Source: a candidate division Hyd24-12 bacterium UBA5074 (GTDB lineage: Bacteria; Fermentibacterota; Fermentibacteria; Fermentibacterales; Fermentibacteraceae). From it: 26,445 bases of DNA. The stretch spans positions 4,990-31,434 of the forward strand of contig DIAQ01000064.1 of the NCBI GenBank assembly GCA_002414865.1, given 5' to 3'. Below the pieces are notes generated by a model. The model was not told the DNA's origin. It searched no databases and was given only the letters and a program-made list of their open reading frames with translations. Positions 15,650 through 22,073 of the stretch are shown piece after piece. Each line of letters starts with the position of its first letter. Within the stretch, counting starts at the first letter, position 1. A program made the position numbers and the translations under genes.

Positions 15650-16537
15650 TCAAAGCCGGCCCTGCAGGGCGGACAGGGGGCCGATGGCAGCTTCGTAGCC
15701 TGCATTCATAAGGTCTTCCGAGCGGTGGAACTCCGCGGCCGAGAAGTCCGACAGGTCCGGCGTGATCAGCAGGTCGGGCGGCTCCACCGCCGCTCTCAGC
15801 GTGGAGATCGAGCCCTGTGCTATGCGCAGGGAGTTCATGATGACAGGCATCAGCGCCGGCTCCGCCGGGCGCTTCGGACGGCTCTGCCTCAGTCCTGCGG
15901 CGAGATCGAGGTGGATCTGCCTTCCCAGGCCGGGTCTGGCAGAGCGCGTCTCCGGCTCGGGCAGGCTCCGGTTCAGATCGACTGCGACCACGAACTCGGC
16001 TCCCATGGCCCTGACCGGGCCGCAGGGCACCGGGTCGACCAGACCGCCGTCCACGAGCCATCTGCCTTCGCGCTGCCAGGCCGGGAAGATCCCCGGGATG
16101 GAGATGCTGGCACGGATGGCGGAAATCAGGGAACCCTCCGCCATGACGACCTCCTCCCCCGTGGAGAGGTCGGCCGCAACCGCGCAGAACGGGATATCCA
16201 GATCCCCGATCTCCGCCATGCCGAACCATGCGCGGAGGAGGTGGTAGACCTTCCAGCCGTCGAGCACCGCGGAGCCGGGCATCGAAGGGTCGAGCATCTG
16301 CATGTACTTCAGGGGATCGGCCTTCAGGATCTCTTCCAGCGCGGCATCGAGCCTGCCCGCGGCCAGCAGGGCGCCGACGATGGAGCCCATGCTGGTCCCG
16401 GACACCATGGATGCATGTATCCCTGACTCCTTCATAGCCTTGAGGACACCCAGATGAGCCCACCCGAGGGCCGCTCCGCCACCCAGCGCCAGTCCCACCG
16501 AGAGCCTTGCGGAGGACTTGCCCCCGGCCCTGGCCAT
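15650..16537 (-). CDS. Patatin-like phospholipase (RssA/YchK type)
   Basis: 295 residues. The Ser-Asp dyad of patatins is intact: oxyanion loop GGGAALGWAHLG at about 19-30, nucleophile elbow G-T-S49-M-G51, and D163-G-G. The family hydrolyses acyl groups from phospholipids; the bacterial COG1752 members are cytoplasmic or membrane-associated and their substrates are mostly unknown. There is no signal peptide. The start ATG 16537 lies one base after the stop of the MgtC-like gene and has only a weak Shine-Dalgarno, so it is probably translated by coupling. The C-terminal 60 residues contain a proline-rich break followed by a helical segment. A strong terminator follows immediately. Confidence 0.93.
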   Translation of the reverse strand: MARAGGKSSARLSVGLALGGGAALGWAHLGVLKAMKESGIHASMVSGTSMGSIVGALLAAGRLDAALEEILKADPLKYMQMLDPSMPGSAVLDGWKVYHLLRAWFGMAEIGDLDIPFCAVAADLSTGEEVVMAEGSLISAIRASISIPGIFPAWQREGRWLVDGGLVDPVPCGPVRAMGAEFVVAVDLNRSLPEPETRSARPGLGRQIHLDLAAGLRQSRPKRPAEPALMPVIMNSLRIAQGSISTLRAAVEPPDLLITPDLSDFSAAEFHRSEDLMNAGYEAAIGPLSALQGRL

Positions 16538-16538
16538 G

Positions 16539-17225
16539 TCAGGTCTCGCTCTTCTGCTCGAGCCAGGAGACCGACGCGACGCCTTCGAGCCGGGAGAGCG
16601 CGGATATGGCCTCCGAGCGTCCGAAACGACCCCTGGTGCGGAGATGGAAGACGAGCCTGACCGCCGAGTCGCCGACCGACACCTCGACCTCTACGTCCTG
16701 GATCCGTATCCCGATGCCCTCCAATGCCTCGCTGCATCGTGCAGTCAGCTCCCCGGCGCCGACGCCGGAGGCGGTGATGATGGCGTCCCTGTGAGCGGAG
16801 GATGGGATCCACTCCTCGGCCAGTCCGAAGACGGTCAGGATCACGAGGACGAGGAGAACCGAGAATCCGCATTCCAGGATCATGCCCAGGCCGCATGCGA
16901 TTCCCGCTCCCGCCACGAACCACAGGCATGCCGCGGTTGTGAGCCCCCTCACCATGTCCTTCGTCCTGACGATGGCTCCGGCGCCGAGAAAGCCGATGCC
17001 CGTCACTATCCCCGCCGCGATCCTGCCGGGATCGTAGTCGAGGTTCGCGATCGAGTCGGTCCCCGCCGCGGATATGCCGGCGAGTGTCATCAGCGCGGCG
17101 CCGATGCTGACGAGCATGTGCGTCCTCAGCCCGGCCGGCCGGCCGTGGAACTGCCTCTCCAGGCCTATCAGACCCCCGAAGAGGGCGGCGAGGAGAAGTC
17201 TGGGTAGCCAGGTGCCCATGTCCAT
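16539..17225 (-). CDS. MgtC/SapB family membrane protein
   Basis: 228 residues. The N-terminal MgtC domain has about four to five hydrophobic segments with the family blocks GLIGLERQFHGRPAGLRTHMLV at about 18-39 (including the conserved ER and AGLRTH), GIVTGIGFLGAGAI near 75-88 and VRGLTTAACLW near 96-106. A soluble C-terminal domain (about 150-228) has the beta-alpha pattern of the ACT-like tail of MgtC proteins. MgtC members act in magnesium limitation, acid stress or as inhibitors of F1Fo ATPase in pathogens; in environmental bacteria the role is unclear. The start ATG 17225 is preferred over TTG 17231 because GGAG lies 6 bases before it. It is one base away from the patatin gene downstream and 64 bases after the sensor-kinase stop, with no terminator between, so readthrough from the kinase is possible. 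Confidence 0.92.
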   Translation of the reverse strand: MDMGTWLPRLLLAALFGGLIGLERQFHGRPAGLRTHMLVSIGAALMTLAGISAAGTDSIANLDYDPGRIAAGIVTGIGFLGAGAIVRTKDMVRGLTTAACLWFVAGAGIACGLGMILECGFSVLLVLVILTVFGLAEEWIPSSAHRDAIITASGVGAGELTARCSEALEGIGIRIQDVEVEVSVGDSAVRLVFHLRTRGRFGRSEAISALSRLEGVASVSWLEQKSET

Positions 17226-17231
17226 GATCAA

Positions 17232-17235
17232 CTCC
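17232..17235 (-). promoter_or_regulatory. Ribosome binding site deciding the MgtC-like start
   Basis: GGAG, 6 bases before ATG 17225. TTG at 17231 would overlap the proper spacer, so the ATG is the better start. Confidence 0.5.
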
Positions 17236-17289
17236 GGTATCCCGGCCGCCGGCGGGACAGGCCACGCCGGACCGCCTTGCGGCCCCGCC

Positions 17290-19521
17290 TCACCTTCCCA
17301 GCGTGCCCAGCAGCCGGATGATCTCGGCCGCCACGGCCTCAGGGAAATACGGCTTCCTGAGGAATCCCGTGCCGGGTTTGAGCGATGGGTCGTCGAGGCC
17401 CGAGGGCGTCTCGTACCCGCTCGTGAGGAGGACGGCCATCCCCGGCCATCTGTCCCGGCACATCCTCGCGACTTCCACGGAGGGGGTGCCGAAGGCCCCC
17501 ATGTCGAGCAGGAGCGCGTCGAAATTCTCCTGGTCGAGGATTGCCAGCGCCTCGTCGCCGGATTCGGCTTCGGCGGCCCTGAACCCGAAGTGCTCCAGTA
17601 TCTGCCTCGTCGTCTCCCTGACTATGCTCTCCTCCTCGGCGATAAGTACCGAGATGCCGGTTCCGGCGGCACCCGAGGGGGGGATCCTGTCAGGCGCACT
17701 CGGCCGGTCAGCAGCCGGGAAGAGCATCCTCAGGACTGTGCCCCTGGTTTCCACGGAGCTCGCGATGCAGCCTTTGAGCGCCCTGACCGCCTGGGATACG
17801 GCCGCCATCCCTGCGCCGTAGTTCCTCTCTATCTCGTACGAATCGGCATCGGCGGAGGAGATGAGCCTCAGGAGGCCCTGCGGCAGCACGGTTCCATCGG
17901 AGACCGAGATGCAGATGCACTTCGTCCTGCCCGGGTTCCTCGGCACGCCCATGAAGCGCGGGTCCGTTGAAGGATCCGGCACCTCCTCGGCCACGAAGCG
18001 GATCCTGCCGGAGCCCTGGAGGGCGCCGCTGGACCTGAGCGCGAGGTTGTACAGGACCTGCCTGAGCAGGGCCCGGTCGGCGATCAGCATCGGCAGTCCC
18101 GAGGGCAGGGAGACTTCCAGGGAGATGGTCCTCGGCAGGACGCTCCTGAGCGCCTCGGCGATCTCCTCGAGCTCGAGGGACGGCTCGAGCGGCCTCGCCT
18201 GAGCCTCGGTGAGGCTGGCCGTGTGCTGGAGCTCGTCCGACACCGCGGCGGCGCGCTCCGCCGCGGCGAGGATGGCCGAGTAGCGTTGCCGGTCAGGGCT
18301 CGATCCCTCGTGCACAGCCTCTCCCAGGGAGGCGGCTCCGATGACCCCGGCGAGGAGGTTGTTGAGGTCGTGGGAGAAGCCCCTGACCATCGTGGCGAGG
18401 ACCGCGTAGCTGTTGAGCGCCATTTCCCGCTCGAGGAGCTTCTCCCGCTCGGAACGGAGCGTCTCGATCTCCGAGTAGTCGCTCAGCACGATCACGGATC
18501 CCCCGCCCGTTCCCGTCGACGAGACATAGGGGCGTACATGCCTCATCCTGCCGTCGGAGCTCACCACGGACAGCAGCTGGTTCCCCGACAGGGTCGACAG
18601 CAGATCGTCCTCGAGGCGCCCCCGAGTTGCCGGATCGAAGCACCCGGCCGCCGAGAGCGGCTCTCCCACCAGATCCTCCAGCCGCGTGTCCAGCATGTCT
18701 GCGAAAGCCGGGCTCGCGTTCCGGACGATGCCTGCCTCGTCGAGCTCGGCGACCGGGATCGTGCCCTCGAACCGGGACAGGACGATGCCGGGATTGTCTC
18801 CATCCATCCGCTCGGGCGGCACGGGATGCTGGGGAGGGTCGATGCCGGGCTCGTCCTCGAAGACCTCGAGCTCGCGCCGCCTCCTCATCCCGGAGAGCCG
18901 CAGCAGGATGAAGGCGGGATATGTCACGAGGACAGCGATGGCGAACAGGACTGCCAGACCTCCTCCCCGCAGCCCTTCCAGGATCGAGAGGCTGTTCGGA
19001 ACAGGAAAGACGAGAAGGGCGGCGGCCCTCCATCCGTCCCGTCCGGGAGGCCATGCAGCGGCAACCCGGAACTCGTGGATTCCGGGCTCGCCCATTCCGG
19101 ATGTCGCGATCCCCGATTCCGAGTCGATGGCTTCGAGCATCAACGGATCGGCTGCAAGCCCCCACGGGCTCATGGTGGCTCCGGCATCCCTCACGAATAC
19201 GTTGCCGCTCCCGGCTCCGGCTATCCCGAGAAGGTCGGGCGAAGGCGCGAGGCAGACTCCGCCGTGGATGGGCCTGCTGTCTGTGAAGAGGTAGGAGCAG
19301 CCGTCGGCGCCTGCCCTCGCGACCAGGAGGGCGGCCTGGCAGGAGCGGTCCATCATGGACTGCTCCGCCTTGTGCCGGACCGCTCCCAGTCTCACGAACA
19401 GAGCTCCCAGGACGAACGCCAGAGCTGCCAGCGAGGCGGCATACGGCAGCAGGTTCCTCGGGGATATCAACTCCGGGAGGATCCGGCGCGCAACCAGAAC
19501 CTTGTCCGACGACCTCTGCAT
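17290..19521 (-). CDS. Membrane hybrid sensor histidine kinase with degenerate ATP-binding domain and C-terminal receiver
   Basis: 743 residues from ATG 19521 (MQRSSDKVL); TTG 19557 adds 12 residues and neither start has a good Shine-Dalgarno. Order: membrane segment about 24-45, an extracytoplasmic domain of about 140 residues, second membrane segment about 186-209, PAS-like domain about 245-350, DHp helices with phospho-accepting H384 in FSHDLNNLLAG, CA domain, receiver from about 623. The CA domain is unusual: the N-box reads QVLYNLALRSSGAL, with Arg where the second Asn of NxxxN should be. The G1 position reads VSDGTVLPQG rather than DxGxG, the F-box is absent, and the G2 site reads NYGAGMAA. 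The receiver keeps D673, a Ser/Thr in LLTSGY and K723, but its acidic pair is Glu-Glu instead of Asp-Asp. So it may not autophosphorylate. It is divergent from the recombinase gene and precedes the MgtC-like gene on the same strand. Confidence 0.88.
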   Translation of the reverse strand: MQRSSDKVLVARRILPELISPRNLLPYAASLAALAFVLGALFVRLGAVRHKAEQSMMDRSCQAALLVARAGADGCSYLFTDSRPIHGGVCLAPSPDLLGIAGAGSGNVFVRDAGATMSPWGLAADPLMLEAIDSESGIATSGMGEPGIHEFRVAAAWPPGRDGWRAAALLVFPVPNSLSILEGLRGGGLAVLFAIAVLVTYPAFILLRLSGMRRRRELEVFEDEPGIDPPQHPVPPERMDGDNPGIVLSRFEGTIPVAELDEAGIVRNASPAFADMLDTRLEDLVGEPLSAAGCFDPATRGRLEDDLLSTLSGNQLLSVVSSDGRMRHVRPYVSSTGTGGGSVIVLSDYSEIETLRSEREKLLEREMALNSYAVLATMVRGFSHDLNNLLAGVIGAASLGEAVHEGSSPDRQRYSAILAAAERAAAVSDELQHTASLTEAQARPLEPSLELEEIAEALRSVLPRTISLEVSLPSGLPMLIADRALLRQVLYNLALRSSGALQGSGRIRFVAEEVPDPSTDPRFMGVPRNPGRTKCICISVSDGTVLPQGLLRLISSADADSYEIERNYGAGMAAVSQAVRALKGCIASSVETRGTVLRMLFPAADRPSAPDRIPPSGAAGTGISVLIAEEESIVRETTRQILEHFGFRAAEAESGDEALAILDQENFDALLLDMGAFGTPSVEVARMCRDRWPGMAVLLTSGYETPSGLDDPSLKPGTGFLRKPYFPEAVAAEIIRLLGTLGR

Positions 19522-19585
19522 ACGTGGAGAATAAGCAGTTCGAGGCCCTCGGGACAACGGCTTTATGTCTATATGCGCGATAAAA

Positions 19586-19614
19586 TTGACTCGTACAGGA
19601 TCATTGGCAATATT
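19586..19614 (+). promoter_or_regulatory. Candidate promoter of the recombinase gene
   Basis: TTGACT (19586-19591), exactly 17 bases, AATATT (19609-19614): 5 of 6 and 4 of 6 to consensus. It would give a leader of about 50 bases before ATG 19675. The local sequence 19561-19620 is AT-rich compared with its surroundings. On the other strand TATAGA (19573-19568) could serve the kinase gene, but lacks a good -35. Confidence 0.5.
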
Positions 19615-19674
19615 ACATGCGTCTTCGAGGGGAGAACGGGCGGTAGGGGTGCCGTCCGCATCTGGAGGTATGAC

Positions 19675-20520
19675 ATGGCCACATTCGATCCGGTGGAGGA
19701 GACCAGAAGGCTTCTCCGGCAGGCGGGGCGCAGTCCCAAGACTGCGAACAGCTATCTATCCCATATCCGGAGGTTGGTGAACACCTTCGGCAAGAGGGCG
19801 GTATCCCTGGAATCGGAGGAGCTCAGGCAGTACCTCGAGGGTCTGGTCGAGGAGAGCAAGTCCCTCTCGTACATCAACCAGGCACAGAGTGCCATCAGGT
19901 TCCTGTACACCAAGGTGCTGGACAAGCCCAACCCGCTGCCGGGCCCGGGAGTGGTCTCCAAGAAGGTCCCGCTGCACGGCATCTTCAGCAGGGAGGAAGT
20001 CAGGGCGATCCTGCTCAACGTGCAGGACGTGAAGTACCGGCTGGCCCTGATGCTCGTCTACTCGTCGGGTCTCAGGGTGGGCGAGACGGCCTACCTGAGG
20101 CGGAAGAACATCGATTTCGACCGGATGGTCATCCATATCAACGACAGGCCGGGCAAGCACATCCGTGACACCATACTCGCCTCGTCCTGCGCCAGGCTCA
20201 TCAAGGACTACCTCAACACCCGCACCGACGAGTCCTCCTACCTGTTCCCCGGGAGGGGCAGGTCGTCCTATGTCTCGGCCAGGACGATCCAGCGCGCTTT
20301 CGCCGAGTCCATGCTCGCGGCAGGCATCTCCAAGCACTCCACTCTCGGCTGGCTCCGGCACAGCTTCGCAGTTCACCTGCTGGAGGACGGGACGGATCGC
20401 AGGATGGTCCAGAGCCTTCTGGGCATCACCACCCCGTCCATGATCACACCCTACCTCAAGCTGGCGAAGAACAGGGATCCCCTGAGGGTGCTGAGCCCTC
20501 TCGACAGATTTTTCTCCTGA
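19675..20520 (+). CDS. Tyrosine recombinase (Xer/integrase fold) with two altered catalytic positions
   Basis: 281 residues. The N-terminal half (1-90) is the SAM-like core-binding domain (RSPKTANSYLSHIRRLVNTF). The catalytic domain follows: R134 in SSGLRVGE, a basic turn GKHIRDT at about 160-166 that may hold the active-site Lys, R228 in LGWLRHSFAVHLL, and the nucleophile Y260 in MITPYLKLA. The HxxR motif has Gly (G225) in place of His, and the H/W position, normally LLGH, is Ile (I251). Arg, Arg and Tyr remain. Start ATG 19675 has GGAGG 6 bases upstream; a much longer open frame reaching back to 18223 is shadow of the kinase gene. There are no neighbouring excisionase, integron cassettes or obvious att repeats. 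It may be a chromosomal recombinase, a relic or a DNA-binding derivative. Confidence 0.9.
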   Translation: MATFDPVEETRRLLRQAGRSPKTANSYLSHIRRLVNTFGKRAVSLESEELRQYLEGLVEESKSLSYINQAQSAIRFLYTKVLDKPNPLPGPGVVSKKVPLHGIFSREEVRAILLNVQDVKYRLALMLVYSSGLRVGETAYLRRKNIDFDRMVIHINDRPGKHIRDTILASSCARLIKDYLNTRTDESSYLFPGRGRSSYVSARTIQRAFAESMLAAGISKHSTLGWLRHSFAVHLLEDGTDRRMVQSLLGITTPSMITPYLKLAKNRDPLRVLSPLDRFFS

Positions 20521-20534
20521 TCATCCGACGGCAT

Positions 20535-20569
20535 GAGCGCCCTCCCCGGCATGGTCGGGGAGGGCGCTC
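20535..20569. terminator. Perfect 14-bp inverted repeat after the recombinase gene (terminator-like, no U-tract)
   Basis: GAGCGCCCTCCCCG (20535-20548) and its exact complement (20556-20569) flank a 7-base loop GCATGGT. It lies 15 bases past the recombinase stop. Neither strand shows a T-run after the stem, so if it is a terminator it is of the U-less kind. Arm and spacer lengths also resemble a tyrosine-recombinase core site, which is noted among the findings. Confidence 0.6.
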
Positions 20570-20616
20570 CGCATTCCCGGCCCTGCCTCGGGAGCAGGCG
20601 GGATCGCGCCCGGATG

Positions 20617-20645
20617 TTGCCGCAGGCCCCCTTTGTGTGTAGAAA
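20617..20645 (+). promoter_or_regulatory. Candidate promoter of the outer-membrane barrel gene
   Basis: TTGCCG (20617-20622), 17-base spacer, TAGAAA (20640-20645), each 4 of 6 to consensus, in the 112 bases between the inverted repeat and the barrel gene. It leaves a leader of about 30 bases with the GGGAGGGG ribosome site. Confidence 0.4.
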
Positions 20646-20681
20646 AGGGCGTCCAACTGCAACCGTTGAAGGGAGGGGCAC

Positions 20682-21983
20682 TTGAAGTTCATTGGTTTCC
20701 CCGTGCTGGCTCTGATGGTGTTCGGAGCCGCCATGATCGCCCAGGCTGGCAACATCGACTACATCTCTTCCCGCAGTCCCGGATTCGTCAGGCTCATGAG
20801 CAGGAATGCCGCAACCGACGGAGCCGACATAGTCAGCTACAACCCCGCCGGCCTGACGGCCCTCGCCCCGGGATGGCACTTCAGCATAGGCAACCAGGTC
20901 CTCCTCAAGGACTACACGGTCGAGGCCACGCCACCCGGCGCCTCCGATGCCGTCCTGTACGAATCCACGGAGCCGACCTTGTTCCTGCCCGATGTCTATG
21001 CGGTCTACAGGACGGGCCGCCTGGCCGCCTTCGCCGCCTTCACCGCCCCCGCGGGCGGGGGCACGCTCGATTTCAGCGACGGCCTGACCGTGCTGCCCAT
21101 GTTCGAGACCGGACTGATGCAGGCTGTCTACGGCAGCCCTTACATCTTCGCGAGCATGACTGACGGCTCGATAAAGGCCTCCTCGGTGTATCTGGCAGGC
21201 AGCGCCGGGGCCTCCTATCAGATAACCGACGCCGTCTCGGCCTCTCTCGGAGCCCGCTATACCTCGGCCACCCGCGACTACGATGCCTACGGCGATTTCA
21301 TCATCATCGACGGGGCCTCGGGCACCCCCGTGGACACCACCCACGGCGAGCTCGATGCCGAGAAGAAGGCCTCCGGCATAGCCGGCCTGATGGGCGTGAG
21401 CGTTGCCATATCGCCCTCGGTGACCTTCGCGCTGCGTTACGAAACCGCCACTCGGCTCGAGTTCGAGACCTCCACCGAGGTGAACGACTGGTCGGCCATC
21501 CCTGCCCTGGCGTCCTTCAATGACGGCTACAAGCAGAGGCGCGACCTCCCCGCGGTGCTGGGCACCGGCCTCGAAGTGGGGCTCTCCCCCATGATCAGCG
21601 CGTCTGCGAGCTTCAACTACTACTTCCTCGAGCAGGCCGATCAGGGCGAGGATGATGGTTACGACGACAATTACGACAACGGCTTCGATGTCGGGCTGGG
21701 CATCCAGTACGACGTCTCGCCGCGCACCGCCGTCAGCGCAGGCTACCTGTACTCGAGCCTGGGCGGCAGCGATACGACGTTCAGCGATCTCGAATACAGC
21801 ATCGACGCCCATTTCATCGGCGCCGGATCCAGGTTCGGGGTCTCCCGCGACATCGACCTCACCGCGGCCGTCGGCCGTCTCTTCTGCGTGGAAGGGACCG
21901 GCACGGGGACATACGAGGACCACATCTACAACAAGAACATCTGGTACCTCGCGGCCGGGATGGAGATAGATCTGGGGCACTGA
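20682..21983 (+). CDS. FadL/OmpP1/TodX-family outer-membrane beta-barrel protein
   Basis: 433 residues with a Sec signal peptide (basic Lys2, hydrophobic 4-19, cleavage expected after AQA22). Directly after it comes the family signature SRNAATDGADIVSYNPAGLTAL (about 40-61), the NPAG loop seen in FadL/TodX hydrophobic-compound channels. The rest is a series of alternating amphipathic strands rich in Tyr, Ser and Gly (for example SASLGARYTSATRDYDAYGD), with an acidic turn DQGEDDGYDDNYDNG near 322-336. The C-terminus ends LAAGMEIDLGH rather than a terminal Phe. FadL relatives import long-chain fatty acids or aromatics across the outer membrane; the substrate here is unknown. The start is TTG 20682 with GGGAGGGG upstream. 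The gene stands alone between two long inverted repeats. Confidence 0.9.
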   Translation: MKFIGFPVLALMVFGAAMIAQAGNIDYISSRSPGFVRLMSRNAATDGADIVSYNPAGLTALAPGWHFSIGNQVLLKDYTVEATPPGASDAVLYESTEPTLFLPDVYAVYRTGRLAAFAAFTAPAGGGTLDFSDGLTVLPMFETGLMQAVYGSPYIFASMTDGSIKASSVYLAGSAGASYQITDAVSASLGARYTSATRDYDAYGDFIIIDGASGTPVDTTHGELDAEKKASGIAGLMGVSVAISPSVTFALRYETATRLEFETSTEVNDWSAIPALASFNDGYKQRRDLPAVLGTGLEVGLSPMISASASFNYYFLEQADQGEDDGYDDNYDNGFDVGLGIQYDVSPRTAVSAGYLYSSLGGSDTTFSDLEYSIDAHFIGAGSRFGVSRDIDLTAAVGRLFCVEGTGTGTYEDHIYNKNIWYLAAGMEIDLGH

Positions 21984-22012
21984 GGGACTGCGCGTCCCCG
22001 GCTCGTAATGCC

Positions 22013-22044
22013 GAGAGGGCGGGGCATGGATGCCCCGCCCTCTC
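22013..22044. terminator. Long perfect inverted repeat between convergent barrel and hydrogenase genes
   Basis: GAGAGGGCGGGGCAT (22013-22027) and its exact complement (22030-22044); physically a 13-bp stem with a 6-base loop. It lies 29 bases after the barrel stop and 29 bases after the hydA stop on the other strand, so it can serve as a bidirectional terminator. No T-run follows on either strand. Confidence 0.7.
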
Positions 22045-22073
22045 CTGCTTCCGGGGACTCCCGGTATCCGCTC

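Noticed and set aside
18223..19674. N-terminal extension of the recombinase frame by 484 codons
   Set aside because: It is antisense to the kinase gene; the ATG at 19675 with GGAGG and a promoter candidate at 19586-19614 explain the real start.
20451..21980. Minus-strand open frame of 509 codons opposite the barrel gene
   Set aside because: The plus-strand frame has a signal peptide, an NPAG motif and a ribosome site; the opposite frame has none and overlaps the recombinase end.
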